Positions 51,060 through 59,138 of a stretch of 64,000 bases of DNA are shown here, in pieces. Each line of letters begins with the position of its first letter. The first letter of the stretch is position 1. The notes beneath the pieces were generated by a model. The model saw nothing but the letters and a program-made list of their open reading frames with translations. It ran no database searches and had not been told where the DNA came from. Position numbers and translations under genes: made by a program. This DNA comes from an uncultured Mediterraneibacter sp. (GTDB lineage: Bacteria; Bacillota; Clostridia; Lachnospirales; Lachnospiraceae): assembly GCA_944381495.1 (NCBI GenBank), contig CALWLJ010000003.1, forward strand, positions 124,001 to 188,000. Direction: 5' to 3'.

Positions 51060-52248
51060 AAGCCGCCTCCAGTGCATTCAGGAAATCATGGATGATATCC
51101 TGCTCTTCCTCGATTCCCACGGACACTCTCAGCAGACCGTTGCTGATCCCCATTGCCTTTCTCTCTTCTTCCGGTACGTTGGAGTGAGAAGAAAGCGGCG
51201 GATAGGAAAGCGTGGTCCGGTATCCGCCCAGCGTCATTGCATAATGAGCCAGATTCATACTCCTCAGGAACAGATTCATCTTGTCTCTGTCCTCATCCAC
51301 CTCAAAACTCAGCATACCGCCGTAATACGGACCGAATTCTCTCTCAGCGATGTCATGCTGCGGATGATCCGCAAGACTTGGATGAAATACCTTCTTCACA
51401 TAAGGCGACTTCTCAAGAGCTGCAGCCAGAGCCGCCGCATTTTCACTCTGTCTCTTCACTCTCAGGTTCAGAGTACGGATACCTCTGCACACGAGCCAGG
51501 AGGAAAATGGATCTGCCTGAGTGCCAAGAAGGACCTGAAGATTATACATCTTGCGGATCAGCTCCTCACTTCCCGTAGCGGCGCCGCAGACCGCGTCGGA
51601 ATGACCGTTGGCGAACTTGGTCAGACTGTTAACCACGATATCTGCGCCCAGCTTCAGCGGCTGGACCTGCGCCCCGGTCATAAACGTATTGTCTACGATC
51701 AGAATGGCTCCGTTTTCGTGAGCAATCTCCGCTGCCGCGCTAATATCCGGAACACCGATCAGCGGATTGGAAACTGTTTCTGTATAAAGGATTACCGTAT
51801 TATCCTTTATTTTAGACCGGACATCGTCCAGATCCGTAAAGTCCGCAAACGTAGTTTCTACCTGATATTTACTCAGGATATCTTCAAATATCTCTATCGT
51901 CTCCCCATAAAGGGTCTGGTCCGAAAGGATATGATCCCCCGCCTTCGTATTGGCAATGAGAGCCGTTGAGATTGCCGCCATTCCGGAAGAACAGGAGATG
52001 GATGCCGCTCCTCCTTCCAGGCAGTTCATCAGTTCATTCAGCGCTGTCCGGTTAGGATTGCGGTTTCTGTTATAGCAATAGCCGCCCACTTCATAACGGC
52101 GCTCCAGATCTTCCAGATCATTTACATTGTGTGCTGTAGACATATGGATCGGAAGCGCCTCCGGATTGGTGGTTTCGCGGTCAAAGTATGCCCCCTCATT
52201 CAGCAGCTTTGTTCCAAATCCCCACTGTTCATCTATTTTTCCTATCAT
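51046..52248 (-). CDS. Cys/Met metabolism PLP-dependent lyase/transferase (copy 1)
   Basis: Fold-type I enzyme of 400 residues of the cystathionine gamma-lyase, gamma-synthase and methionine gamma-lyase family. The cofactor lysine is in VVNSLTKFANGHSDAV, the substrate arginine near the C-terminus in GLLRVSVGIEEEQDIIHDF, and YCYNRNRNPNRTALN and CSSGMAAISTAL are family motifs. The start at 52248 has AGGAGGG seven bases upstream. It precedes merR on one transcript. A divergent second copy lies next door; the exact reaction (gamma-lyase, beta-lyase or synthase) cannot be read. Confidence 0.85.
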   Translation of the reverse strand: MIGKIDEQWGFGTKLLNEGAYFDRETTNPEALPIHMSTAHNVNDLEDLERRYEVGGYCYNRNRNPNRTALNELMNCLEGGAASISCSSGMAAISTALIANTKAGDHILSDQTLYGETIEIFEDILSKYQVETTFADFTDLDDVRSKIKDNTVILYTETVSNPLIGVPDISAAAEIAHENGAILIVDNTFMTGAQVQPLKLGADIVVNSLTKFANGHSDAVCGAATGSEELIRKMYNLQVLLGTQADPFSSWLVCRGIRTLNLRVKRQSENAAALAAALEKSPYVKKVFHPSLADHPQHDIAEREFGPYYGGMLSFEVDEDRDKMNLFLRSMNLAHYAMTLGGYRTTLSYPPLSSHSNVPEEERKAMGISNGLLRVSVGIEEEQDIIHDFLNALEAAYGEK

Positions 52249-52355
52249 GATCTTCCCTCCTGTTTCTGCCTTATTCTTATTGAAATCTTCCTGCAGCCGC
52301 CTGCCGGACAAATGTCAGCTCTTTCAGGAAAGAGGACGCCTGCCCGGCTTATCGC

Positions 52356-52395
52356 CAAAAAAAGAAAAGGACGCCTGACAAAATGCCAAGCGCCC
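52356..52395 (-). terminator. Leader terminator of the lyase-merR operon
   Basis: On the minus strand GGGCGCTTG (52395-52387) pairs with CAGGCGTCC (52377-52369) using two wobble pairs, then TTTTCTTTTTTT. No gene on this strand lies upstream, so it is a true leader terminator. A second CAGGCGTCC at 52344-52336 could compete for the same left arm. Confidence 0.6.
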
Positions 52396-52411
52396 TTGCT
52401 GCATGCTATGT

Positions 52412-52441
52412 ATTCTATATCAGTTATTTTTCATTTGTCAA
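52412..52441 (-). promoter_or_regulatory. Promoter of the lyase-merR operon
   Basis: On the minus strand TTGACA (52441-52436) and TAGAAT (52417-52412) are 18 bases apart. It lacks the MerR dyad and may give basal merR expression. It is back to back with promoter D. Confidence 0.6.
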
Positions 52442-52477
52442 GAGCCTTCCTCAAGAAAATATTTTTTGTTTTTCTGC

Positions 52478-52508
52478 TTGACTCTAACCTCAGGACAGAG
52501 TGTATAAC
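52478..52508 (+). promoter_or_regulatory. MerR-type promoter D (lyase-gabT operon)
   Basis: TTGACT (52478-52483), a 19-base spacer CTAACCTCAGGACAGAGTG, then TATAAC (52503-52508). The dyad is reduced to ACTCT/AGAGT. It lies 31 bases before the start codon. Confidence 0.68.
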
Positions 52509-52538
52509 CGATTTATAAAAATTTTGGAGGTTGGACTT

Positions 52539-53750
52539 ATGGAAAAATTTGAATTTGACGATATCACATTTTCTGAAGACACAAGGCTTCTCTACGAGGG
52601 ACACCATGTAAACGGTATGGACATCTCACCGGAGGCATTTCCCCTGTTCATGACAACAGCCTTTAATATGGGAAATCTGGACGATGTGGCAAGAACCTAT
52701 GATGAGAAAGGCTACACCTACATCCGTACCCGCAACCCCAACCGGAAATCTCTGGCGGATGTGCTGACATTTCTGGAGCAGGGCGCGGATTCTCTGATCT
52801 TCTCATCCGGCATGGGCGCCATCACGACTACATATTTCGCCCTTTTTAAACCCGGAGACCATATGATCTGCAACTCCAATATATATGGAGAGACTTTTGA
52901 CGCCATTACTTCTCTCGTCAAAAACTATGGTGTGGAGACAGACTTTGTACCCTTTGATGACCTGGATGCCGTCAAGGCAGTGATCCGTCCCAATACCCGT
53001 ATGCTCTATACAGAAGTGGCAAGCAATCCGACAGATCGTCTCTGCGATATCGAAACTCTGGCCGGGATCGCTCACGACGCCGGCGCCCTGCTGATGGTAG
53101 ACAATACATTTACAACACCTTTCTGCATCAAGCCGCTGACACTTGGCGCAGACATCGTCATCAACAGCCTGACCAAATTCCTGAACGGCCACTCCGACGC
53201 CCTTGCCGGATCCATCACAGTAAAGGATATGGCTCTCTATGAGCAGATCCATACCGTCCGTATGCTCACCGGTACATCCGGATGCCCCTTTGCATCATGG
53301 ATGATCTTCCGCGGTATCCACACCGCCGGGCTCAGGATCAAAACCCAGTGTGAAAATGCAGCAAAACTTGCTCTGGCACTGGATCAGAATCCTCATGTAA
53401 AGACTGTCAATCATCCTGCGGTACCAAGCCATCCTCAGCATGACCTGGCGGAGAAACTTTTCTCTTCTCCTTACCTGGCGACAGGAATGTTCAGCTTCGA
53501 GATGCCGAATGACCGTGCGAAGATCAACGCTTTTATGGACCGGCTGCACATTGCCAACTACGCGCCTACTCTGGGCGGTATCCGCACCACACTGTCCTAT
53601 CCGCTGCTCTCCTCCCACATGCATGTGCCGGAAGAAGACCTGAAGAAGATGAACATCAGCGGCGGACTGATGCGTGTGTCCACCGGAATCGAAAGCGCTG
53701 ATGATCTGATCAAAGATTTCACACAGGCTCTGGAAGTCTTTGACGATTAA
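52539..53750 (+). CDS. Cys/Met metabolism PLP-dependent lyase/transferase (copy 2)
   Basis: A 403-residue relative of copy 1, clearly diverged from it. The cofactor lysine is in VINSLTKFLNGHSDALAG; YTYIRTRNPNRKSLADVL, IFSSGMGAITTTYF and LMRVSTGIESADDLIKDF are family motifs. GGAGG lies eight bases before the ATG; an upstream start at 52500 falls inside the promoter -10 region and is rejected. It heads the operon with gabT under promoter D. Two paralogues flanking one regulator suggest successive or alternative substrates. Confidence 0.85.
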   Translation: MEKFEFDDITFSEDTRLLYEGHHVNGMDISPEAFPLFMTTAFNMGNLDDVARTYDEKGYTYIRTRNPNRKSLADVLTFLEQGADSLIFSSGMGAITTTYFALFKPGDHMICNSNIYGETFDAITSLVKNYGVETDFVPFDDLDAVKAVIRPNTRMLYTEVASNPTDRLCDIETLAGIAHDAGALLMVDNTFTTPFCIKPLTLGADIVINSLTKFLNGHSDALAGSITVKDMALYEQIHTVRMLTGTSGCPFASWMIFRGIHTAGLRIKTQCENAAKLALALDQNPHVKTVNHPAVPSHPQHDLAEKLFSSPYLATGMFSFEMPNDRAKINAFMDRLHIANYAPTLGGIRTTLSYPLLSSHMHVPEEDLKKMNISGGLMRVSTGIESADDLIKDFTQALEVFDD

Positions 53751-53775
53751 TCTATAAAATGCGGAGTGATCCGCA

Positions 53776-53811
53776 GCTGTCAGGGGCAGGCTTCCTTTCG
53801 CCCCTGGCAGC
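53776..53811 (+). promoter_or_regulatory. Intercistronic hairpin before gabT
   Basis: GCTGTCAGGGGC (53776-53787) pairs with GCCCCTGGCAGC (53800-53811) with one mismatch. No T-run follows. A smaller GCGGA-GTGA-TCCGC hairpin lies just before it. Parts of this region recur near 11455-11525. Confidence 0.5.
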
Positions 53812-53844
53812 ATAAAACACGAAATATGAAAGAAGGTTGTTAAT

Positions 53845-55200
53845 ATGCTTAGAACGGATTTACCTGAGATCATAACAGATACACTGCCCGGACCGAAAGC
53901 AGCGGCCGTGATCGAACGAAGGAAAAATGCGACTCCCTCTGCCATCGGCTGCGTTTATCCCGTAGTTATCAAACGGGGCGAAGGAGCCATGATCGAGGAT
54001 GTGGACGGAAATAAATTTCTGGACTGGGTAGGCGGCGTAGGCGTGCTGAACATCGGCTATTCCCAGCCTGAGATCATCGAGGCAGTCAAAGAGCAGGCAG
54101 ACCGGTATTTTCACGGGATGTTTAATATCGTAACACATGAAGGATATGTAAGCCTGGCAGAAAAACTGACAGAAATCGCTCCTGTTAAGGGTGATAAGAA
54201 GAAAGCCTTCTTCGCCAACAGCGGCGCCGAGGCAGATGAAAACGCCGTAAAGATCGCCAAAGCTTATACCGGACGCCCCAACATCATCGTCTTTTCCGGC
54301 GCTTTCCATGGCCGCACCATGCTGACCATGACCATGACTTCTAAAAAGGCCTATACCAGAAAACTGGGTCCGCTGGCGCCGGGTGTTTTCCGGGCACGGT
54401 TCCCGTACTATTACAGGAATCCCGAGGGAATGCCTCAGGAAAAGGCACTGGACTATTACATGCAGTCTATCCGGAATGTATTTGAAGAATGCGGAGCTCC
54501 GGAGACTATCGCTGCCATGGTCGTGGAACCCCTTCAGGGAGAAGGCGGATTCATACCAGCTCCTATCGAGTGGATCCAGGCGGTCCGGAAAGTCTGTGAC
54601 CAGTACGGCATCCTGCTCATCGCCGATGAAGTTCAGAGCGGCTTCTGCCGTACCGGAAGGATGTTTGCTTCTGACTACTGGAAAGAGGCCGGCGTGCTGC
54701 CGGATATTCTGGCTACAGCCAAATCCATCGCGGCTGGCATCCCTCTTTCCGCCATTGTCGCAGGCGCTGACATCATGGATGCTGTCGCCCCGGGTACCAT
54801 CGGTGGCACATTCTGCGGAAATCCTCTGGCCTGTGCCGCTTCGCTCAAGACCATTGAGATCATGGAAAGAGATCATCTGGCGGAGCGTGCCTGCCAGATC
54901 GGCGAAAAAGTCTCTGCCCGCTACAGAGATATGATGGATCGTTATCCGGTCATCGGAGATGTACGCGGCATGGGAGCCATGATCGGAATTGAGTTTGTCA
55001 AAGACAAAGAGACAAAAGAGCCGGCTCCGGAACTGACAGCCGCTGTCATTCAGAACTGTGCATCCATGGGGCTCATCGTAGAAGGTGCCGGAACGTACAA
55101 CAATGTCATCCGTTTCCTTGCTCCCCTTGTGATCACTGATGAACAGCTGGAAGCAGGACTCGATATTTTTGAAAAAGCAGTCAAAATGAGTATAAATTAG
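53845..55200 (+). CDS. gabT: 4-Aminobutyrate aminotransferase
   Basis: Class III PLP aminotransferase of 451 residues, similar to E. coli GabT along its length: FLDWVGGVGVLNIGYSQPEI, FFANSGAEADENAVKIAKAY, FSGAFHGRTMLTM, VVEPLQGEGGF, LIADEVQSGFCRTG, the cofactor lysine in TAKSIAAGIPLSAIV, GGTFCGNPLACAA and GDVRGMGAMIGIEF. It would convert GABA to succinate semialdehyde, the substrate of the 4-hydroxybutyrate dehydrogenase at 40880, which has the same promoter type. Other omega-aminotransferase substrates remain possible. It is second in the promoter D operon and is followed by a terminator. Confidence 0.85.
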   Translation: MLRTDLPEIITDTLPGPKAAAVIERRKNATPSAIGCVYPVVIKRGEGAMIEDVDGNKFLDWVGGVGVLNIGYSQPEIIEAVKEQADRYFHGMFNIVTHEGYVSLAEKLTEIAPVKGDKKKAFFANSGAEADENAVKIAKAYTGRPNIIVFSGAFHGRTMLTMTMTSKKAYTRKLGPLAPGVFRARFPYYYRNPEGMPQEKALDYYMQSIRNVFEECGAPETIAAMVVEPLQGEGGFIPAPIEWIQAVRKVCDQYGILLIADEVQSGFCRTGRMFASDYWKEAGVLPDILATAKSIAAGIPLSAIVAGADIMDAVAPGTIGGTFCGNPLACAASLKTIEIMERDHLAERACQIGEKVSARYRDMMDRYPVIGDVRGMGAMIGIEFVKDKETKEPAPELTAAVIQNCASMGLIVEGAGTYNNVIRFLAPLVITDEQLEAGLDIFEKAVKMSIN

Positions 55201-55201
55201 C

Positions 55202-55236
55202 AAAATGGCACTGGTTTATCTTTCCAGTGCCATTTT
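55202..55236 (+). terminator. Terminator after gabT
   Basis: AAAATGGCACTGG (55202-55214) and CCAGTGCCATTTT (55223-55235) form a 13-base stem ending in T residues; it can also serve convergent pyrD. Confidence 0.85.
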
Positions 55237-55248
55237 ATACTTTCCGTC

Positions 55249-56151
55249 TTATTTCACAATACCGATCATTTCCTCTACACTTTGGAAATGATTATCTTCC
55301 ATATATTTCTCAATTCCATCTATCACTTTCAGAGTCACAGCCGGATCATGGAAGTTTGCTGTTCCCACAGATACAGCGCTGGCTCCCGCCAGTATCATCT
55401 CGATGGCATCCTCCGCCGAAGCGATTCCTCCCATTCCGATAACCGGAACACGAACTGCATTTGCAGCTTCATAGACCATCCTCACCGCAATGGGATGAAT
55501 GGCCGGTCCGGAAACTCCTCCGGTCCGGTTGGCGAGGACAAAGGTTTTTCGATTAATATCAATTTTCATTCCCGTAATGGTATTGATCAGGGAAACCGCA
55601 TCCGCGCCTCCCGCTTCCACTGCCTTTGCCATTTCAGCAATGCTTGTCACATTCGGACTGAGCTTCATGATCACCGGCTGCTTCGCATATTTCTTCACAG
55701 CCTTTGTAATCTTCTCAGCTGCTTTCGGATCCTGTCCAAAGGCAATTCCGCCCTCTTTTACATTCGGGCAGGAAATATTAATCTCCAGCATATCTACGTC
55801 TTCCCCTGCCAGGCGCTCTACTACCTGACAGTAGTCTTCCTCTGAACGGCCGCATACATTAACGACGATCTTTGTGTCATACTGCCGAAGGAAGGGGATG
55901 TCCCGTTCACAGAACACATCAATCCCCGGATTCTGCAGGCCCACTGCATTCATCATCCCGCCGTAAGTCTCCGCCACTCTGGGAGTGGGATTTCCTTCCC
56001 ACGGAACATTAGCCACTCCTTTCGTCGTCACGGCTCCAAGCCTGTTCAGATCAACAAAATCTGCATACTCTGCGCCAGACCCAAACGTTCCGGAGGCCAC
56101 CGTTACTGGATTTTTCCACTCGACTCCTGCTATATTCACACGCATATCCAT
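55249..56151 (-). CDS. pyrD: Dihydroorotate dehydrogenase B, catalytic subunit
   Basis: NAD-dependent class 1B enzyme with FMN. The 300 residues contain VTVASGTFGSGAEY, GLQNPGIDVF, the catalytic cysteine loop LEINISCPNVKEGG, SLINTITGMKIDI and VIGMGGIASAEDAIEMILAGA. It starts at the shared base of a TGATG with pyrK, its electron-transfer partner. The operon pyrF-pyrK-pyrD covers UMP synthesis steps four and six. Confidence 0.96.
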   Translation of the reverse strand: MDMRVNIAGVEWKNPVTVASGTFGSGAEYADFVDLNRLGAVTTKGVANVPWEGNPTPRVAETYGGMMNAVGLQNPGIDVFCERDIPFLRQYDTKIVVNVCGRSEEDYCQVVERLAGEDVDMLEINISCPNVKEGGIAFGQDPKAAEKITKAVKKYAKQPVIMKLSPNVTSIAEMAKAVEAGGADAVSLINTITGMKIDINRKTFVLANRTGGVSGPAIHPIAVRMVYEAANAVRVPVIGMGGIASAEDAIEMILAGASAVSVGTANFHDPAVTLKVIDGIEKYMEDNHFQSVEEMIGIVK

Positions 56152-56933
56152 CAGATTTCCACCTCCGTAGACAGAAATACCGGACCATCCTTACAGATCC
56201 GCCGGTTGTTCACATTGCTGTGGTGGTCTTTCTCCTTTGTTTTACAGACGCATGCCAGACAGGCGCCGATCCCGCAGGCCATCCGCTCCTCCAGAGAAAG
56301 CCAGCACTCCATCTGTCTCTCCTCCGCATAAGCCTTCAGCGCCCGGAGCATGGGAGTCGGGCCGCAGGCGTAGATCACATCTGCCTCCAGGCCATTCTCC
56401 CGGATAGCATCCATAACGTTTCCTTTCGTTCCCACACTTCCATCCTCTGTGGAAATATAGACTTCACCGTTCTCCTCAAATTCCTCTTTCAGGAATGTTT
56501 CCTCATTTCTGTATCCCACTATAATCTGCTTCTTGTCACACTCCAGCTGCTTTGCCAGTTCCAGGATCGGCGGAACTCCAATACCGCCTCCAATCAGGAA
56601 AACCCGTTTTCCGGCCGCTCTCTCAAGAGGAAATCTATTTCCCAGCGGTCCGATTACCGGCACGATATCTCCCTCTTTCATACGGGAAAACAGCTCCGTT
56701 CCCGTTCCGCTTCCAGTCACCCGGTAAACTACCCGCAAAGCCCCTTTTTCCCTGTCAATCTCACAAATACTGATCGGACGCGGCAGAAGCTTGCTTCCGT
56801 CGTTTGTATACATAGATATAAACTGTCCCGGCTTTGCTTCCTCCGCTGCTTCCGTCTTCAGCCACATACTGTAAATGCCGTCTGCAATCTTCTCCTGAGA
56901 GAGGATTGCAGAATTCTCTTTCTTTTTCGCCAT
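56151..56933 (-). CDS. pyrK: Dihydroorotate dehydrogenase B, electron transfer subunit
   Basis: Ferredoxin reductase-type protein of 260 residues that passes electrons from dihydroorotate to NAD. FAD-binding LLPRPISICEID, the NAD segment FLIGGGIGVPPILELA, and the [2Fe-2S] cysteines in CGIGACLACVCKT plus the later CKDG are visible. It follows pyrF after 24 bases and is coupled to pyrD. Confidence 0.95.
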   Translation of the reverse strand: MAKKKENSAILSQEKIADGIYSMWLKTEAAEEAKPGQFISMYTNDGSKLLPRPISICEIDREKGALRVVYRVTGSGTGTELFSRMKEGDIVPVIGPLGNRFPLERAAGKRVFLIGGGIGVPPILELAKQLECDKKQIIVGYRNEETFLKEEFEENGEVYISTEDGSVGTKGNVMDAIRENGLEADVIYACGPTPMLRALKAYAEERQMECWLSLEERMACGIGACLACVCKTKEKDHHSNVNNRRICKDGPVFLSTEVEI

Positions 56934-56957
56934 ATATACTCCTTTTATCAGAATATT

Positions 56958-57887
56958 CTACAAATTTCCTTCCAAAGCCCCTCTGATATCACTGATCATT
57001 GCTTCAACAGCAGCTCTGGATGCATCGCCGAAGTTCTCTGCTCCATACTTTGCATAAGCCTCCTGCTTATATGCTGCAATGATTCCTCTGGAAGAATTGA
57101 CAATGGCGCCCAGTCCGTCTTTATTAAAGAAATGAACCAGATCTTTGCCCTGACCGCCCTGCGCGCCGTAACCCGGAACGAGGATATAGGACTTCGGCAT
57201 GATCTCACGAAGTACCTTGCCCATCTCCGGATAGGTAGCGCCTACTACCGCGCCGATATAACTGTACTCGTCTCCCATGCAGTCAGCGCCCCACTCGGCG
57301 ACCTTCTCCCCAACCAGCTCGTACAGAGGTCTGCCGTCGATCAGCTGATCCTGGAACTCACCACTGGAAGGATTGGATGTCTTCACAAGGATAAAAAGTC
57401 CTTTCTTCTCTGCTTTGCAGACATCAATAAAAGGATTCACACCGTCAGATCCCAGATAAGGGTTCACTGTCACGAAATCTTCATCAAAAGGTGCATACTC
57501 TTTGCTTCCCACTTTTACTTTTCCAATATGGCCTGTTGCATAGGCCGCTGAGGTCGATCCGATATCTCCTCTCTTGATATCTCCGATCACCACCAGATCT
57601 TTTGATTTACAGTAGTCAACTGTTTTCTTAAAAGCCTGCAGCCCCGGGATGCCGAACTGTTCATACATGGCAATCTGCGGCTTTACCGCAGGAATCAGAT
57701 CATAAGTCTTATCCACGATCTCCTTATTGAACTGCCAAACAGCCTCAGCTGCACCTTCCAGCGTCTCTCCATATTCAGCGAACGCCTTATCCAGCACATG
57801 CTGAGGAATATAATTCAGCATGGGATCCAGTCCCACAACGATAGGCGCTCCCGTCTTTTTGATCTTTTCAACCAGTTTATTGATCAT
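56958..57887 (-). CDS. pyrF: Orotidine 5'-phosphate decarboxylase, type 2
   Basis: Forms UMP from OMP. The 309 residues are the longer type 2 form: PIVVGLDPMLNYIP, AVKPQIAMYEQFG, the catalytic VVIGDIKRGDIGSTS, VNPYLGSDGV, ILVKTSNPSSGEFQD and VPGYGAQGGQGKDL. It is the first gene of the operon; its leader holds a promoter and a short hairpin but no recognisable PyrR attenuator. Confidence 0.96.
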   Translation of the reverse strand: MINKLVEKIKKTGAPIVVGLDPMLNYIPQHVLDKAFAEYGETLEGAAEAVWQFNKEIVDKTYDLIPAVKPQIAMYEQFGIPGLQAFKKTVDYCKSKDLVVIGDIKRGDIGSTSAAYATGHIGKVKVGSKEYAPFDEDFVTVNPYLGSDGVNPFIDVCKAEKKGLFILVKTSNPSSGEFQDQLIDGRPLYELVGEKVAEWGADCMGDEYSYIGAVVGATYPEMGKVLREIMPKSYILVPGYGAQGGQGKDLVHFFNKDGLGAIVNSSRGIIAAYKQEAYAKYGAENFGDASRAAVEAMISDIRGALEGNL

Positions 57888-57923
57888 ACTCTTTCCTCCG
57901 TTCTTTTCATTTCATAGCCAGAC

Positions 57924-57968
57924 AGACCGATTCCCTCGGTCTGGATTATGCTTTGCGCACTCATTATA
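57924..57968 (-). promoter_or_regulatory. pyrF promoter -10 element and leader hairpin
   Basis: On the minus strand TATAAT (57968-57963) is followed after 20 bases by AGACCGA (57942-57936) and TCGGTCT (57930-57924), a seven-base stem. The -35 box is weak. The hairpin lacks the PyrR-binding loop and a T-run. Confidence 0.45.
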
Positions 57969-58019
57969 CCATGCTCCCCGTCCTCGCGAAATACCTTTGT
58001 CTGCAAATCCGGCATATGC

Positions 58020-58487
58020 TCAGAAATATTTTTCCATCCCTCCCGGCGCCAGCAGTTCAAAGGGGAATACCGGAATATTCCTCAGCGCTCCGTACACCAG
58101 GATCAGGATCAGAACCGCAGCCAGAAGCTTGACGCTAATCCTGCGGTCCACGTGATTCTTTCCCGTAATGATCCAGTCCATTCCCCTCACCACAACATAG
58201 AGTCCGATAAAGGGGAGCAGCAGCGTCATCAATGGATTATAACAAAATGCATCCAGAATATGCCCATGCAGGAGAGCATAACTGGCCCGCCCTGCGCCGC
58301 AGCCCGGGCAGTACAGACCAGTCAGGAAATAAAACATACACGGAAGCGGATACTGATATGGGTCATGAAAATACAGATAGGACGCTCCGGCCAGAGCACA
58401 TGCACAAAGCACTCCCGCCACAGCCGCTCTCCGGCCTCTTTTCTCTTTGATGTACTGCCATAACCATCGTCCCCGGCTTTCCTGCAT
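58020..58487 (-). CDS. DUF2752 membrane protein
   Basis: A 155-residue protein with three hydrophobic segments and the DUF2752 signature LTGLYCPGCGAGRASYALLHG, whose CPxCG motif is shared by the family. The N-terminus is strongly basic (YIKEKRGRRAAVAG). It often neighbours CD225-type membrane proteins, as it does here with the next gene upstream. No function is established. Confidence 0.85.
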   Translation of the reverse strand: MQESRGRWLWQYIKEKRGRRAAVAGVLCACALAGASYLYFHDPYQYPLPCMFYFLTGLYCPGCGAGRASYALLHGHILDAFCYNPLMTLLLPFIGLYVVVRGMDWIITGKNHVDRRISVKLLAAVLILILVYGALRNIPVFPFELLAPGGMEKYF

Positions 58488-58554
58488 CCGCTTTCTCCTC
58501 CCTCTCCTATTTCATAATCTGGTATAAGCCATAAACAGCACCAGTCCGTTATTA

Positions 58555-58959
58555 TTAATAGTAGTAATAGTATTCACTGATGCCCCCGGCCACTCCAAGA
58601 GCCATAAAGCAGAGTTCTGCAAACAGCCCCACCACAAACGCCACGATGATCCAGATTTTGGCATTTCTTGCCGCACGGCGCGCTTCTGCATGATTCCCCG
58701 CATAAGTAGCACTATTGATCTTCGCTGCAAACACGATTGCCACGATACCGAAAGGCGGACAGCAGCATATCGTGGAAACGATAGCCAGGATCAGATAAGG
58801 CACCCAGTTCACCGGTTCTTCCCGATCATACTGTCGATAACCGTTCTGTCCTGCACCCGGATCATATTCCTGCTTTGCCGGCTCCGGCTGCTTTGCTCCG
58901 CAGTAAGGACAGAACCTGGCGTCATCCGGTATCTCCTTGTAACAGTTGATACAGTTCAT
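58555..58959 (-). CDS. Zinc-ribbon CD225/dispanin-type membrane protein
   Basis: A 134-residue protein. The start at 58959 has GAGG seven bases upstream. Residues 1-25 are a zinc ribbon (CINCYKEIPDDARFCPYCG), followed by a tyrosine- and glycine-rich linker and a CD225 region (WVPYLILAIVSTICCCPPFG, AIVFAAKINSATYAGNHAEA) and a second membrane segment. The C-terminus is a run of five tyrosines. CD225 proteins in bacteria have no assigned role; the eukaryotic relatives alter membrane curvature. Confidence 0.85.
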   Translation of the reverse strand: MNCINCYKEIPDDARFCPYCGAKQPEPAKQEYDPGAGQNGYRQYDREEPVNWVPYLILAIVSTICCCPPFGIVAIVFAAKINSATYAGNHAEARRAARNAKIWIIVAFVVGLFAELCFMALGVAGGISEYYYYY

Positions 58960-59064
58960 TCTCATACCTCACTCTCTTCAGCCCCTCTCTTACAGGGCGT
59001 TCTGATAAATTATAATCAGACAGCCCGCACCAACAGAACACGCGAACTGCCACGATAAATTTTA

Positions 59065-59088
59065 TGCCGCGGCAGGAACGCCGCGGCA
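59065..59088 (-). terminator. GC-rich hairpin after the ECF gene
   Basis: TGCCGCGGC (59065-59073) and GCCGCGGCA (59080-59088) form a nine-base stem; on the minus strand TAAAATTTATC follows. Confidence 0.6.
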
Positions 59089-59138
59089 CCTATGGTCTAA
59101 TCATATCATCTTTTCATTTAAAAAGCTATTCTTTTCCC

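Noticed and set aside
52248-52405. A SAM riboswitch in the leader of the Cys/Met-type lyase
   Set aside because: The leader has only the terminator stem and a duplicated right arm; no SAM-I or SAM-II core is visible.
53860-55203. A 447-codon minus-strand frame
   Set aside because: It is the complement of gabT; the composition is that of a reversed coding strand and no family is recognisable.
57888-58019. A PyrR-dependent attenuator before pyrF
   Set aside because: The hairpin lacks the conserved PyrR-binding loop and there is no terminator before the gene.
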